Source of the DNA: Collimonas sp. OK412
GTDB lineage: Bacteria; Pseudomonadota; Gammaproteobacteria; Burkholderiales; Burkholderiaceae_D
Assembly (NCBI RefSeq): GCF_900112135.1
Contig: NZ_FOLC01000008.1
Span: 124,001 to 188,000 of the forward strand
Length of the DNA stretch: 64,000 nt
Reading direction: 5' to 3'
Made by a program: the position numbers and the translations under genes. The notes beneath the pieces were generated by a model. It had not been told where the DNA came from. It worked only from the letters and a program-made list of their open reading frames with translations, and did not search any database. Below, one piece after another: positions 7,858 to 19,300 of this stretch (its first letter is position 1; each line of letters opens with the position of its first letter).

Positions 7858-9246
7858 ATGCTCCCAATCTCAAAATCGATATTCAAGGCCTACGACATCC
7901 GCGGCATCGTGGGTAAAACGCTGGACGCCGGCATCGCGCGCCAGATCGGCCAGGCTTTCGGCGCCGCCGCCATGGCCAAGGGTGAAAAAACCGTCATTAT
8001 CGGCCGCGACGGCCGCTTGTCCGGTCCGGAACTCGCTGCCGCCCTGGCGATCGGCCTGCAAGATGCCGGCGTGGACGTGATCGATCTGGGCCTGGTCGCG
8101 ACGCCTATGGTGTATTTTGCGACCCATGTGCTGGGCGCGCAGTCCGGCATCATGGTCACCGGCAGCCACAATCCTCCCGACTACAACGGCTTCAAGATGG
8201 TGCTGGCGGGCGAGGCGATATACGGCGACACGATCCAGCAGCTGTATCAGGCCATTGCAAACGGCGACACCAAGGCCACCGTTTCGGCGCCGACCGGCAG
8301 TTACCGCCAGCACGATATCAAGGATGCCTATCTGCAGCGCATCGTCAGCGACACCAGGCTGGCGCGGCCGATGAAGATCGTGGTCGATTGCGGCAACGGC
8401 GTCGCCGGCGCGTTTGCCGGCGAGCTGTATCGCGCGCTCGGCTGCGAGGTGCAGGAACTGTTCTGCGAAGTCGACGGCACTTTCCCCAATCACCATCCCG
8501 ATCCGGCGCATCCGGAAAACCTGCAGGACGTGATCCGCGCCCTGCAGAATTCCGACGCCGAAATCGGCCTGGCTTTCGACGGCGACGGCGACCGCCTCGG
8601 CGTTGTCACCAAGGATGGCCAGATCATCTATCCGGACCGCCAGCTGATGCTGTTTGCCGCCGATGTGCTGACGCGCCATCCCGGCCGCGAGATCCTGTAC
8701 GACGTCAAATGCACGCGCCACCTGGCGCCGTGGATTACCGCACGCGGCGGCCAGCCCCTGATGTGGAAGACCGGCCATTCGCTGGTCAAGGCCAAGATGC
8801 GCGAAACCGGCGCGCCGCTGGGCGGCGAGATGAGCGGCCATGTTTTCTTCAAGGATCGCTGGTACGGTTTCGACGACGGCCTGTATGCCGGCGTGCGCCT
8901 GCTGGAACTGCTGAGCCGCGAAAGCGATCCGTCGGCAGTGCTGAATGCGTTGCCGCAATCGTCCAGTACGCCTGAGCTGCAATTGCAGTTGGAGGAGGGC
9001 GAGAATTTCACCTTGATCGAGAAATTGCAGCATGAGGCGAAATTTCCGGGAGCCGACGACATCATCAAGATCGATGGCTTGCGCGTTGAATATCCCGACG
9101 GTTTTGGCCTGGCGCGTTCATCCAATACCACGCCGGTGGTCGTGATGCGTTTCGAGGCGGAGTCGGAACAGGCGCTGGCGCGGATACAGGCAGAATTCAA
9201 GCGCGTGATCCTGGCAGCCAAGCCGGATGCATCGCTGCCCTTTTAA
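7858..9246 (+). CDS. Phosphomannomutase/phosphoglucomutase
   Basis: A 462-residue cytoplasmic alpha-D-phosphohexomutase of the AlgC/ManB/CpsG type. It interconverts hexose 6-phosphate and hexose 1-phosphate to feed GDP-mannose and glucose-1-phosphate-derived sugars into LPS and polysaccharide. The N-terminus reads IFKAYDIRGIVG. The catalytic phosphoserine loop TGSHNPPDYNG has the serine at about residue 103, the metal loop DGDGD is at 241-245, and GGEMSGH is the sugar-specificity loop. An in-frame ATG at 7828 would add ten residues; 7858 is preferred because homologues begin shortly before SIFKAYDIRG. It is followed 24 bases later by waaC. Confidence 0.92.
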   Translation: MLPISKSIFKAYDIRGIVGKTLDAGIARQIGQAFGAAAMAKGEKTVIIGRDGRLSGPELAAALAIGLQDAGVDVIDLGLVATPMVYFATHVLGAQSGIMVTGSHNPPDYNGFKMVLAGEAIYGDTIQQLYQAIANGDTKATVSAPTGSYRQHDIKDAYLQRIVSDTRLARPMKIVVDCGNGVAGAFAGELYRALGCEVQELFCEVDGTFPNHHPDPAHPENLQDVIRALQNSDAEIGLAFDGDGDRLGVVTKDGQIIYPDRQLMLFAADVLTRHPGREILYDVKCTRHLAPWITARGGQPLMWKTGHSLVKAKMRETGAPLGGEMSGHVFFKDRWYGFDDGLYAGVRLLELLSRESDPSAVLNALPQSSSTPELQLQLEEGENFTLIEKLQHEAKFPGADDIIKIDGLRVEYPDGFGLARSSNTTPVVVMRFEAESEQALARIQAEFKRVILAAKPDASLPF

Positions 9247-9270
9247 CCGGCTCCACGAAATGGTTCCGGT

Positions 9271-10257
9271 TTGAATATCCTGATCGTCCGCGTCTCCTCG
9301 CTGGGAGACGTGGTCCACAACATGCCGATGGTGTCGGATATCCGGCGCCATTATCCCGGCGCGAATATCGACTGGGTGGTCGAAGAAGGCTATGTCGGCC
9401 TGGTGCGCATGAATCCCGACGTGCGCCGCATCATTCCGATTGCCCTGCGGCGCTGGCGCAAGAGCTTGCTGTCTGCCGCCACACGGGCGGAAATCTCGCA
9501 TTTCAGGCAGGAACTCAAGCGCGATGCCTATGATGTTGTGTTCGACACGCAAGGCTTGTTGAAAACCAGCGTGGTCATGCGGATGGCGCGGCTTGCGCCG
9601 GACGGCCACCGGGTCGGATTGGCGAATGCGACGGAAGGATCCGGTTACGAGCCGCTGTCGCGCCTGTTTCATACCAGGAGCGTCGGCGTCGGCCTGCATA
9701 CGCATGCTGTATTGCGCGCCCGGGAAGTAGCGGCAAAGGCGCTTGGCTACGCTGTCGAGGGCGTCGCCGAATTCAACATGCATCCGCCTGCCATGGCGCT
9801 TGCAGAGCAGCCTGCATGGCTGCCGGACATGCCATATGCGGTTTTTTTCCATGGCACGGCGCGTGCCGCCAAGCAGTGGCCGAACAGCAGCTGGATAAGC
9901 ATTGCGGCGGCGCTTGCCGGACGCGGGCTGCCGGTGCTGCTGCCCTGGGGCAGCGATGCGGAAAAGAGCAATGCGGAGCAGCTGGCGAGCCAGATGCGCA
10001 ATGCGAAGGTGCTTCCCAGGTTACCGCTGATGGAAGCAGTATTGCTGGCGCAGCGGGCGGCGCTGGTGATCGGCGTCGATACCGGCCTGACCCACATTGC
10101 CGCGGCCTTCAATCGTCCAACCATCGAGCTGTATTGCGATTCGCCCCGCTGGAAAACCGAAGGCAACTGGTCGCCGCAAATCATCAACCTGGGAGAGCTT
10201 GGAGCGCCGCCGACCGTGGAACAGGTTGCGCTGGCGATTGACCGATTGACGAAATAA
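9271..10257 (+). CDS. waaC: Lipopolysaccharide heptosyltransferase I
   Basis: A 328-residue GT9 glycosyltransferase that adds the first L-glycero-D-manno-heptose to Kdo2-lipid A on the cytoplasmic face of the inner membrane. The N-terminus (NILIVRVSSLGDVVHNMP) is the classical WaaC/WaaF start. The acceptor-domain DIRRHYPGANIDWVVEE segment follows. The C-terminal half has the ADP-heptose site VIGVDTGLTHIAAAF and a later W..EG.W element. Translation appears to start at TTG 9271, since no in-frame ATG lies close by and homologues start at this residue. It is 24 bp downstream of the hexomutase and converges on the tRNA-Sec gene. Confidence 0.92.
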   Translation: MNILIVRVSSLGDVVHNMPMVSDIRRHYPGANIDWVVEEGYVGLVRMNPDVRRIIPIALRRWRKSLLSAATRAEISHFRQELKRDAYDVVFDTQGLLKTSVVMRMARLAPDGHRVGLANATEGSGYEPLSRLFHTRSVGVGLHTHAVLRAREVAAKALGYAVEGVAEFNMHPPAMALAEQPAWLPDMPYAVFFHGTARAAKQWPNSSWISIAAALAGRGLPVLLPWGSDAEKSNAEQLASQMRNAKVLPRLPLMEAVLLAQRAALVIGVDTGLTHIAAAFNRPTIELYCDSPRWKTEGNWSPQIINLGELGAPPTVEQVALAIDRLTK

Positions 10258-10263
10258 GGCAAT

Positions 10264-10359
10264 TGGCGGAAGGCAGCAGGAGTCGAACCTACCCGGGAGC
10301 GGCTGGCGCCCCCCACCGGGTTTGAAGCCCGGCCGCATCACCGGATACGTGTGCCTTCC
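10264..10359 (-). tRNA. selC: tRNA-Sec (anticodon UCA)
   Basis: On the minus strand this folds as selenocysteine tRNA. It has an 8-bp acceptor stem (GGAAGGCA pairing with TGCCTTCC, typical of tRNA-Sec rather than the usual 7 bp), an anticodon arm with stem CCGGG/CCCGG and loop CTTCAAA (anticodon TCA from 10325 to 10323), a long G/C-rich variable arm and a TTCGA T-loop. A genome-encoded GCCA end lies at 10264-10267. It starts only 20 bases after the selB stop codon on the same strand, so it is probably the last gene of the fdo-fdhE-selA-selB transcript and must be processed from it. Confidence 0.96.
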
Positions 10360-10378
10360 ATTGTCGTGGCGCCCTATC

Positions 10379-12340
10379 TTATCCCGAATCTGGGTTTTCT
10401 TGCCATCCGAACCAGTCGACTTCGCTGTCGCGCAACAGATGCGTGTCGCGCACACGGCGGGTATAACCCACGCGATCAAAAAATTCCAGGATCTGGATGG
10501 CGCGCTTGCGTCCCAGGCCGGTGGCGTCGCGCCAGCGGGCGGCGCTTACTCCCGCCGCTGCGTCTTGGCCTGGATTCTGTTCCGCTGCCAGGCTTGCCAC
10601 CAGTACGGCCAATTCGCGCACACGGTCACGGTGGTAAAACAGGTCGCGCTCAATCTGATAGACCAGTCCTTGCCGCAGCAATTTACGCAGCAGTTGCCGC
10701 AGTTGTTCTTCCGGGATCTTGTGCGCCTGCGCTAGGGCCCGCAACCAGGGCGGGTCAAATCCGGCAGCAGCCAGCGCCGGCAGCAGCTGCTGCGCCAGCG
10801 CCTGTTCGCCGTCCGAGAGCGATACTGCGTGTTGCGGCAGGTGCAGCCAGGGTCCGCTGCGCTGGATCGTCGCATCGCCAATGAGGGAGCCGATGACAGC
10901 CTGCCACAGCGCGTTGTCCAGGGCCGGCAGCGCCATCCGCCGCAGGCGCGCGGCGTCCACGCCCTGTTCATCGGGAAAGCGCGCATGGAAATCCGCGAGG
11001 GCAGTGACCGCGAGCGTCCTTAGCGACTGCCACTGTGCAGCCAGCATCACAAAATTATCTTGTTCCTGCGAATTGGTCGCAATGGATTGCGCGCCTTCGG
11101 GCAATTGCAATGCGGCGGATGGCAGTCCGCTCAGCTGCATCAGCATGGACAGGCGCATGCCTCCAGGCGATGCGGCTTGCAGCAACGCACTGATGCCGGC
11201 GCCGTCCAGCATCTGTTGCAAGGCGTCGAGCCAGGCCTGGCGTTCTGGCGCGCGCCGCTTGCGCGCCGGGGCGAGCGGATCCAATACGTGGCCGCCGCCT
11301 ATCGTCATGTTTGCCTGCGCATTGCGGACGATGAACCGATCGCCAGGAATGGCGCAGACGGGAAATTCGAATATCAGCTGCACCCTGCCGCGGCCGCCGG
11401 CAGCCAGCGCATTCTCCTCCAGCAGCGCGACCTGGGCGACCTGATGCAAGGTGCCCAGGTGAACATGCAGCGGCGAACGGTTGCGCAGCGTGACGCCGGC
11501 CTGGGCCGACAGCTGAAGTTCGACATCGATCCGTGTCGACGCAGTCATTGCGGACGGAGCGGCCACCCAGTCGCCGCGCTTGACCGCATCCTTGTCGATA
11601 CCGCTCAGGTTGAGCGCGCAACGCTGGCCGGCGTGGCCGCTGGCGGCGGGACGGTTTTGCACATGCAGGCTGCGCACGCGCACGGTATCGCCGGCCGGCA
11701 TCAATGCCAGGTGGTCGCCAACCTGGACCTGGCCGGAGAAAACGGTTCCGGTCACCACGGTACCGTGTCCTGCAAGGGTGAATACGCGATCGATGGCCAG
11801 CCTGAACAGGCCGTCATCGCGGCGCGGCGGCATGCGTTGCGCGGCTTCGTGCAAGTGCTGTCGCAGAGTCGCGGTTCCGGCATCTTGCGCATGATGCGCG
11901 GCGACGGCAAAGATCGGCGCGTCCGCCAATCCGGTGGATGCCAGCAATTGACGGATTTCGCGGGTGACTTCTGCAATGCGCGCTGCATCGACCCGGTCGG
12001 TCTTGGTTAAAGCGACCGCTCCGGTTCCGATGCCTAGCCACTGAAGGATTTCCAGGTGCTCGCGCGTTTGCGGCATGACGCCGTCATCGGCGGCGATGAC
12101 CAGCAATGCGAAGTCGATGCCGGAAGCGCCGGCCACCATTGTGTGCACCAGGCGTTCATGGCCGGGCACATCGATGAACCCGAGCACTTCGCCGTTCGCC
12201 AGCGGCGTGTAGGCGTAGCCCAGTTCGATCGAAATGCCGCGCGCCTGTTCTTCCTTGAGACGGTCGGTGTTGACGCCGGTCAGCGCCTTGATGAGTGTAG
12301 TCTTGCCGTGATCGATATGCCCGGCGGTGCCGACGATCAT
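10379..12340 (-). CDS. selB: Selenocysteine-specific translation elongation factor SelB
   Basis: A 653-residue GTPase that delivers Sec-tRNA-Sec to ribosomes stalled at UGA by also binding the SECIS hairpin. The N-terminal EF-Tu-like G domain has [13 protein letters not shown] (P-loop), [10 protein letters not shown] (G3) and TKTDRVD (G4). Beta-barrel domains II-III follow. The C-terminal ~250 residues are the winged-helix repeats that contact SECIS RNA, including a final RDxTGxxRKxAI-like element seen here as [18 protein letters not shown]. The start codon overlaps the selA stop by four bases (12337-12340), giving translational coupling. tRNA-Sec follows 20 bases downstream. Confidence 0.96.
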   Translation of the reverse strand: MIVGTAGHIDHGKTTLIKALTGVNTDRLKEEQARGISIELGYAYTPLANGEVLGFIDVPGHERLVHTMVAGASGIDFALLVIAADDGVMPQTREHLEILQWLGIGTGAVALTKTDRVDAARIAEVTREIRQLLASTGLADAPIFAVAAHHAQDAGTATLRQHLHEAAQRMPPRRDDGLFRLAIDRVFTLAGHGTVVTGTVFSGQVQVGDHLALMPAGDTVRVRSLHVQNRPAASGHAGQRCALNLSGIDKDAVKRGDWVAAPSAMTASTRIDVELQLSAQAGVTLRNRSPLHVHLGTLHQVAQVALLEENALAAGGRGRVQLIFEFPVCAIPGDRFIVRNAQANMTIGGGHVLDPLAPARKRRAPERQAWLDALQQMLDGAGISALLQAASPGGMRLSMLMQLSGLPSAALQLPEGAQSIATNSQEQDNFVMLAAQWQSLRTLAVTALADFHARFPDEQGVDAARLRRMALPALDNALWQAVIGSLIGDATIQRSGPWLHLPQHAVSLSDGEQALAQQLLPALAAAGFDPPWLRALAQAHKIPEEQLRQLLRKLLRQGLVYQIERDLFYHRDRVRELAVLVASLAAEQNPGQDAAAGVSAARWRDATGLGRKRAIQILEFFDRVGYTRRVRDTHLLRDSEVDWFGWQENPDSG

Positions 12341-13794
12341 ATCGACAAGCCCTGCAACTGTGCGCTGAACAGGGCTTCGTCATGCTGTTCCAGGCAGCGG
12401 CAATCCAGCCACAGCGCGTCGTCGGCGATCCGTCCTATGACAGGACGCGGCAGCTGGCGCAAGGCTTTCTCCAGCTTGTCGAGCGCACGGCCATGGCGTT
12501 TGCCGCCGTTGGCCGCATTGCCCGCGCGAATCACCAGGCCATGGCTAGGCAACTGGTCTACCGGCAGGGCGCCGCTGCCGATCTGGCTGGACATCGCCTC
12601 GGCGGCGACGGTGTAGTGTGTTCCCAGTGCATTCTGCAGCGCCGGCAGCAGGCGTTCGGACTGTCCTTTTATCGCCATCTGGCTGCGGGTAAGCAGGCGC
12701 AGCGTGGTCAGGCGCTCCGCCAGGAATTCCGGGGCAAGATACAGCCGCAGCACCGGCTCCAGCGCGGCCAGGGTGAGTTTGCCTACGCGCAGCGCGCGCT
12801 TCAGCGGATTTTTCTTGATGCGGCGTATCAGGTCGGCGCGGCCGACGATCAGCCCGGCTTGCGGGCCGCCCAGCAGCTTGTCGCCGCTGAAGGTGACCAG
12901 GTCGGCCCCCTGGCGGATGGTTTCCCGCACCGTGGTTTCTCCGGGCAGGCCCCACTGCGTCAGGTCGACCAAGGTGCCGCTGCCAAGGTCGACTGTCACC
13001 GGCAAGCCATGCGGCTGCGCCAGTTCCGCCAGCGTGCTCACTTCCACGCTGCGGGTGAAGCCGCTGATGGCGTAATTGCTGCAATGGACTTTCATCAGCA
13101 TCGCCGTGCGCGCCGTGATGGCATTGGCGTAATCGGCAGGGTGGGTGCGGTTGGTGCTGCCGATTTCTACCAGTTTCGCGCCCGCGCGCTGCATGATGTC
13201 GGGGATGCGGAAGGCGCCGCCGATCTCGACCAGCTCGCCGCGCGAGACAATCACTTCCTTTTTCTGCGCCAGTGCGTTGAGCATCAGCAGCACCGCGGCA
13301 GCGTTATTGTTGACGACGGTGGCGGCTTCGGCGCCGGTCAGTTCGCACAGGACATCTTCGACCAGGCTGTCGCGGTCGCCGCGGCCGCCGGTTTCCAGGT
13401 CGAATTCAAGATTGCCGGGAGAGGTCAGCGCGCTGACCACCGCTTGCACCGCTTCGTCCGGCAGCAGGGCGCGGCCGAGGTTGGTGTGCAGCACGGTGCC
13501 GGTAAGGTTGAACAGTGCGCGCAGGTGCAGCCGGCTGGCAGCTGCCAATTGTTTCTCAAGAATGTCGATGAGCTGTGAATCATCGACGTCTGCAGGTATC
13601 AGTTTGCCGGCCAGGGCATCGGCTCTCAGCTTGTCCAGGTGTTTGCGCAGCGCTGCGGTCAGCTGGGTCCGCCCGTACAGCGCAAGCAGCGGTTTGATAT
13701 CTGCCAGGTTCAGGATGCGGTCCACCGAGGGAATGTCGCTGGCGGAAGCCGGTGGGGCTGCGCCTGTCGCGGCCGGCGTGGTTGCTGCAGCCAT
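12337..13794 (-). CDS. selA: L-seryl-tRNA(Sec) selenium transferase
   Basis: A 485-residue PLP enzyme that converts seryl-tRNA-Sec to selenocysteyl-tRNA-Sec using selenophosphate. The PLP lysine is in [12 protein letters not shown] (K306 by codon count). Upstream are [16 protein letters not shown] and the NNNAAAVLL segment typical of SelA. An Ala/Pro-rich tail of about 20 residues precedes the conserved N-terminal domain. Its ATG follows the fdhE TGA with no intervening base, and its stop overlaps selB. Selenophosphate synthetase (selD) is not in this window. The packing indicates that Sec machinery and its main substrate protein are co-transcribed. Confidence 0.96.
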   Translation of the reverse strand: MAAATTPAATGAAPPASASDIPSVDRILNLADIKPLLALYGRTQLTAALRKHLDKLRADALAGKLIPADVDDSQLIDILEKQLAAASRLHLRALFNLTGTVLHTNLGRALLPDEAVQAVVSALTSPGNLEFDLETGGRGDRDSLVEDVLCELTGAEAATVVNNNAAAVLLMLNALAQKKEVIVSRGELVEIGGAFRIPDIMQRAGAKLVEIGSTNRTHPADYANAITARTAMLMKVHCSNYAISGFTRSVEVSTLAELAQPHGLPVTVDLGSGTLVDLTQWGLPGETTVRETIRQGADLVTFSGDKLLGGPQAGLIVGRADLIRRIKKNPLKRALRVGKLTLAALEPVLRLYLAPEFLAERLTTLRLLTRSQMAIKGQSERLLPALQNALGTHYTVAAEAMSSQIGSGALPVDQLPSHGLVIRAGNAANGGKRHGRALDKLEKALRQLPRPVIGRIADDALWLDCRCLEQHDEALFSAQLQGLSI

Positions 13795-14730
13795 TCAATT
13801 CTCCATGGATTGCCAGAGCAAGGGATTGCCGCGCCGGCGTGCGTAAGCAGTTTCACCCATCAGCAGGTCCAGGGTTACGCTGGCAAGGTCATCGGCCAGC
13901 GGTTCGATATAGGGATCCTTCTCCTGGTAGAAGATTTTAAGCCAGCTATGGCATGCGTCGCAGGTTTCTGCCTTGATGGCGGCCGGACCGTCTTCTATGG
14001 CCTGGTAAGCAATGCCTTTCGTGGAGTCGCAATGGCTGCACTTGATGCGCACCATATGCCATTCGGCGGCGCACATGCTGCATTGCAAATAACGATGGCC
14101 CTGCGACTGCCCATCCATCCGCACCACGCTGGCGACCGGCAGCGAACCGCAGCATGGGCACAGGCCGGGCGTATCTAGCAGCGGCACGTCGCGTTCGCTG
14201 AAGCGGGTTACCAGGTCGCAGCACACTACCTGCAGGGCTGCGGTGTAGAACGGCGCAGTGGCCGGATCGACGATTTCATCGTTGCCGCGCAGGATGGCTT
14301 CGGCTTGGCTGTCGCGTTCGTTTGCACTGGTTTGCCGGATACGGACTATCAACTGCGCCGCGGCCGCCGGGATGTCGCCGGCTGTTGCGACGCGTTCCAG
14401 CAGCTGGTCCAGGATTGCTTGCCAATGCGGGCTGCGCACCTGGTCCGCCGCCAGGATCAGCGGCATCAAATGCGTGTGTGCGAGGTTGATGCGGGCCTGG
14501 TCCCGAGCGTGGTCGTCCGGTTCGCCGGCCAGTTTGTCCAGGGCCAGCTGCTGTGCTTCCACCAGCACCGCCATCAGGCTCAGGTATTCGCCGATGGCGT
14601 TTCCTGGCGCAAGCTGTTTCAGGCGTTGCGCGCGGTTGCTGAATACGCTGGCACGCTCCGGCAGCCGGATGCGTGGAATGGCGTTGTGATCAAGTGCTTC
14701 AATTTCGCCCGGTTCGAGAATGCGTTGCAA
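13795..14730 (-). CDS. fdhE: Formate dehydrogenase accessory protein FdhE
   Basis: A 311-residue cytoplasmic chaperone needed for activity and assembly of membrane-bound respiratory formate dehydrogenases. It contains the four rubredoxin-like CxxC pairs of the family in the C-terminal half: CPCCGSLP, CSMCAAEW, CSHCDS and CDACHSW, followed by DPYIEPLADDLAS. It lies 10 bases after the fdoI stop and abuts selA directly. FdhD, the sulfurtransferase partner, is not present in the window. Confidence 0.95.
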   Translation of the reverse strand: MQRILEPGEIEALDHNAIPRIRLPERASVFSNRAQRLKQLAPGNAIGEYLSLMAVLVEAQQLALDKLAGEPDDHARDQARINLAHTHLMPLILAADQVRSPHWQAILDQLLERVATAGDIPAAAAQLIVRIRQTSANERDSQAEAILRGNDEIVDPATAPFYTAALQVVCCDLVTRFSERDVPLLDTPGLCPCCGSLPVASVVRMDGQSQGHRYLQCSMCAAEWHMVRIKCSHCDSTKGIAYQAIEDGPAAIKAETCDACHSWLKIFYQEKDPYIEPLADDLASVTLDLLMGETAYARRRGNPLLWQSMEN

Positions 14731-14740
14731 GGTAATCCCT

Positions 14741-15382
14741 TCATTCGCCTGTCATTTTCCGGTACCACGCCGGGTGATGCTTGCGCGCCCAGGCACGGCT
14801 GACGGTGCCGCGCGTCATGGCGCCCACCGTCCCCTTGATCCACAGCGCGGCATAGATATGCACGACGATGCCGACGATCAGCAGGAAACCGCATAGCGCA
14901 TGCAGTACAACCGCCGCCCGGATGAGGAGTATCGGGAACATCCAGGAAAACCAGGCGCGCCAGATGACGATGCCGGACAGCAGCAAGCCAATCATACAAC
15001 CGATCATCATCCAGAACAGCAACTTCTGGCCGCCGTTGTAGCGGCCTACCGGCGGCAGGCTTTCTTCGCGGTTGTTGACTACGTCGCGTATGCCTTTCAG
15101 CCAGGCAATGTCGTTTTTTTCGATCAGGTTGTGCCGCCAGAATCCCAGGGCCAATATCGCAAAGCAAAGGAACATCACCAATCCGATGAAGGGATGCAGG
15201 ATCCGCGTCCATGGTCCGCCGCCCAGCACAAAGCTGAGCCAGAACATGGCGGGGTGGAACAGCGCCAGCCCGGACAGCGCCAGTATGACAAACGTGATGG
15301 CGACGATCCAGTGGTTGATGCGTTCCTTGGCGTTGTAGCGCTGGATCTTGTCTTGCTCTACGTCTCGTTCGGGATTGTTCAT
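14741..15382 (-). CDS. fdoI: Formate dehydrogenase cytochrome b556 (gamma) subunit
   Basis: A 213-residue integral membrane di-heme cytochrome b that passes electrons from the beta subunit to quinone. It has four strongly hydrophobic segments. Histidines sit in [27 protein letters not shown] and VHIYAALW, positions compatible with heme and quinone binding in the FdnI family. The longer open frame upstream (to 15865) overlaps fdoH in another frame and is not used. The true ATG at 15382-15380 overlaps the fdoH TGA as ATGA. The C-terminal [16 protein letters not shown] tail is also typical. Confidence 0.93.
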   Translation of the reverse strand: MNNPERDVEQDKIQRYNAKERINHWIVAITFVILALSGLALFHPAMFWLSFVLGGGPWTRILHPFIGLVMFLCFAILALGFWRHNLIEKNDIAWLKGIRDVVNNREESLPPVGRYNGGQKLLFWMMIGCMIGLLLSGIVIWRAWFSWMFPILLIRAAVVLHALCGFLLIVGIVVHIYAALWIKGTVGAMTRGTVSRAWARKHHPAWYRKMTGE

Positions 15383-16341
15383 GGCGGCAGATCCTGCGAG
15401 GTGATATTGCTGCCGGGCGGCGCCGGCAGTTGCGCGCCGCGCCGAGCGGCATTGGTTTCTTCCCGTTCCGCCGCCTCGTCTTCCGCCGAGACTTCGTTCG
15501 GTCCGACCTTGATATAGTGGAAAAACCCTGCCAGCGCAGTCAGCGCAATGCCCGCCAGCGCCAGCGGCTTGGCGGCGCCTTTCCACAAGCCGACCAGCGG
15601 GCTGATGCGCGGATTGTCCGGCAAACCGTGATAGAGCGACGGCTTGTCGGCGTGGTGCAGCACATACATGACATGGGTGCCGCCCACGCCTGGCGGGTCG
15701 TACAGCCCGGCCTTGTCGAAACCGCGTTCCTTGAGGTCGACGATGCGCTCTGCCGCATGCTCCTTCATGTCTTCCTTGGTGCCGAACACGATGGCGCCGG
15801 TAGGGCAGGTCTTGACGCAGGCCGGCTCCTGGCCCACGGCCACGCGGTCCGAACACAGCGTGCATTTATAGGCCTTGTTGTCCTTCTTTGAAATGCGCGG
15901 CACGTCGAACGGGCAGCCGGTTACGCAATAACCGCAGCCGATGCAGTTCTCTTCATGGAAATCGACGATGCCGTTGTTGTACTGGACGATGGCGCCGGGC
16001 GAAGGGCAGGCTTTCAGGCAGCCGGGATCTTCGCAGTGCATGCAGCCGTCCTTGCGGATCAGCCATTCGAGATTGCCGTCCGGGTTTTCGTATTCCGAGA
16101 AACGCATGACGGTCCATGAATGCTCGGTCATGTCGGGCGGATTATCCAGCACGCCGACATTGACGCCGACCTCATCGCGCAAATCGTTCCACTCCATGCA
16201 CGCGGTCTGGCAAGCCTTGCAGCCTATGCATTTGGTGACGTCGATCAGCTTGGCGACCGTGCCCGTCACCGGCTCGCGCACGCCGGGCGGCGGCGTGGTG
16301 GTGGCGGACACTCGCTTGATATCTAATGATTGCAGTGCCAT
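15379..16341 (-). CDS. fdoH: Formate dehydrogenase iron-sulfur (beta) subunit
   Basis: A 320-residue electron-transfer subunit carrying four ferredoxin-type [4Fe-4S] clusters. The cysteine arrays are [42 protein letters not shown] and [22 protein letters not shown] single C-terminal membrane helix ([18 protein letters not shown]) anchors it to the gamma subunit, with the clusters on the periplasmic side in the FdnGHI architecture. It lies 8 bases after the fdoG stop and overlaps fdoI by four bases. The Ala/Glu-rich tail after the anchor is variable in the family. Confidence 0.95.
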   Translation of the reverse strand: MALQSLDIKRVSATTTPPPGVREPVTGTVAKLIDVTKCIGCKACQTACMEWNDLRDEVGVNVGVLDNPPDMTEHSWTVMRFSEYENPDGNLEWLIRKDGCMHCEDPGCLKACPSPGAIVQYNNGIVDFHEENCIGCGYCVTGCPFDVPRISKKDNKAYKCTLCSDRVAVGQEPACVKTCPTGAIVFGTKEDMKEHAAERIVDLKERGFDKAGLYDPPGVGGTHVMYVLHHADKPSLYHGLPDNPRISPLVGLWKGAAKPLALAGIALTALAGFFHYIKVGPNEVSAEDEAAEREETNAARRGAQLPAPPGSNITSQDLPP

Positions 16342-16349
16342 GGCTTCTC

Positions 16350-19300
16350 CTATGCTTTCTCGACCTTGACCAGGAACGACTTGAATTCCGGTGTTTGCGA
16401 ATTGCCGTCCCCCACGCCAGGCGTCAGCGTGTTGGCAAGGTAGCCCGGTTTCGCCACGCCCTTGAACCCCCAGTGGATCGGGATGCCGACGTGGTGCACA
16501 GGTTTACCTTCAATCATCATTTTCTTGATGCGCTTGGTCACCACCGCCACGGCGACGATATAGCCGCGCTTGGAGCTGACCCTGACGCGCTCGCCGGCGA
16601 CCACGCCGACTTCTTTCGCCAGTTCTTCGCCGATCTCGACAAACTGCTCGGGCTGCAGGATGGCGTTGAGGCGCGCGTGCTTGGTCCAGTAGTGGAAATG
16701 CTCGGTGAGCCGGTAGGTGGTGCCGACATGCGGAAAGGCGTCGGCCTTGCCGAACATGGCGCGGTCGTCAGGGAACACGCGTGCGCCCGGGTTGCTGGTC
16801 GCCGCCGGATTCTTGGGAAACAGCGGGTTATAGCCGACCGGCGTCTCGAACGGTTCGTAATGCACCGGGAACGGTCCTTCGGCCATGCCGGCGCGGGCGA
16901 AGAAACGCGCTACGCCTTCCGGGTTCATGATGAACGGTCCCATGCCGCCGGCAGGCGCTTCATCCACCTTGAAATCAGGGACGTCGACGCCGCCCCATTT
17001 CTGGCCGTTCCAGCCGATCAGCTTGCGTTTGGCGTCGAACGGCTTGCCGTTGAGGTCGCATGACGCGCGGTTATACAGGATGCGCCGGTTGGCCGGCCAC
17101 GCCCACGCCCAGTTCAGGGTCTGGCCGATGCCGGTCGGATCCGAGTTGTCGCGGCGCGCCATCTGGTTGCCGGCTTCGGTCCAGCAGCCGGCGAAAATCC
17201 AGCAGCCGCAGGCGGTGCTGCCGTCGTCGCGCAGTTCGGAAAAACCCGCCACCTGTTCGTTTTTCTTGCGTACGATCTTGGCCGGATCCTTGGGGTCGGC
17301 CAGGTCGCTCAGCGCGCGGCCGTTGTATTCCCTGGCCAGCTCGTCCGCGGTCGGGCTCTCCGGATTGGCGTAGGGCCAGGCCAGGTTGACGATAGGGTCT
17401 GGATATTTGCCGCCGTCCTTGACATACATCTTGCGGATCTTCAGGAACAGTTCCGACATGATTTCCAGGTCGCTGCGCGCTTCGCCGGGAGGTTGCGCGC
17501 CCTTCCAGTGCCATTGCAGCCAGCGGCCGGAGTTGACCAGCGAACCGTCTTCTTCGGCAAAGCAGGTGGTCGGCAGGCGGAATACCTCGGTCTGTATCTG
17601 GCCCGGGTCGACGTCGTTGAATTCGCCATGGTTTTTCCAGAACTCGGAAGTCTCGGTGGCCAGCGGATCCATGATGACCAGGAACTTCAGCTTGGCCAGT
17701 CCGGCGCCGATCTTGCCCTTGTCCGGCGCTGCTGCCAGCGGGTTGAAGCCCTGTGCGATGTAGCCGTTGACCTTGCCTTGCTTCATCAGCTCGAACACCT
17801 GCAGCATGTCGTACGGCTTGTCCAGCTTGGGCAGGTAGTCGAAGGCCCAGTTGTTGTCGGCCTTGGCGGCGTCGCCCCACCATGATTTCATCAGGCTGAC
17901 GTGGAATTTCCCGTAGTTCTGCCAGTAGCTCAGCTGGTTCGGGCGCAGCGGCTTGCTGGCGCGGGCGGCGATGTACTTGCCGTAATCCTGTTCGGCTTCG
18001 GAAGGCAGCGTCATGTAGCCCGGCAGCAGGTTCGTCATCAAGCCGAGGTCGGTCAGGCCCTGGATGTTCGAGTGGCCGCGCAGCGCATTCATGCCGCCGC
18101 CGGCAATGCCGATATTGCCGAGCAGCAGCTGCACCATGGCGCCGGTGCGGATGATTTGCGATCCGATCGAATGCTGGGTCCAGCCGAGCGCGTACAGGAC
18201 GGTGCCGGCGCGCGTCGGCGAGGCGGTGGATGCCAGCATCTCGCAGACCTTCAGGAATTTTTCCTTGGGCGTGCCGCAGACGCTTTCCACCATTTCCGGC
18301 GTATAGCGCTCGTAATGCTTTTTCATCAGGTTGAAGACGCAGCGCGGATGGGCCAGGGTCGGATCGGTCTTGACGAAACCGTCGTCGCCCAGCTCGTAGT
18401 CCCAGGTGGTCTTGGCGTAGTTATGCTTTTCCGTGTTGTAGCCTGAGAAAATGCCGTCCTCGAAGGTATAGTCTTCGCGCACGATAAACGTGAAGTCGGT
18501 GTAGTTCTTGACGTACTCGTGCTGGATCTGGTCTTTTTCCAGCAGGTAGCGGATGACCCCGCCGAGGAAAATGATGTCCGTGCCGGTGCGGATCGGCGCG
18601 TAGAAATCCGCCACCGAGGCCGAACGCGTAAAGCGCGGATCGACCACGATCAGCTTCGCCTTGTTATGCGCCTTGGCTTCCGTCACCCACTTGAAACCGC
18701 AGGGATGGGCTTCGGCGGCATTGCCGCCCATGATCAGTATTACATCCGCATTCTTGATGTCGACCCAATGATTCGTCATCGCTCCACGGCCAAACGTCGG
18801 GGCAAGACCTGCCACCGTCGGACCGTGTCAGACACGCGCCTGGTTGTCGAACGCCAGCAGCCCGAGGCTGCGCATGGTTTTATGCGTCAGGTAGCCAACC
18901 TCATTGCTGCTGGCCGATGCCGCCAGCATGCCTGTGGTCAGCCAGCGGTTGACGGTCAGTCCCTGCGGCGTCTTTTCGACAAAATTGGCGTCCCGGTCCT
19001 GTTTCATCAGGGTCGCAATGCGGGTTAAGGCATCGTCCCATGACATCCGTTTCCATTCCTTGGAGCCGGGCGCCCGGTATTCGGGATATTGCAGGCGGCT
19101 GGGGCTGTGGATGAAATCGAGCAGGGCCGCGCCTTTGGGACAGAGCGTGCCGCGGTTGACCGGATGGTCTGGATCGCCCTCGATATGGATGATGCTGGCC
19201 TTGGCATTCTTTGCGCCGTCGCCGAGGCTGTACATCAGGACGCCGCAGCTGACTGAGCAGTAGGGGCAGGTGTTACGGGTTTCGGTAGTGCGAGCCAGCT

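Noticed and set aside
14741-15865. 374-residue frame for the formate dehydrogenase gamma subunit
   Set aside because: The upstream half is a basic, shadow-like translation over fdoH. The ATG at 15382 overlaps the fdoH stop and gives the normal family length.
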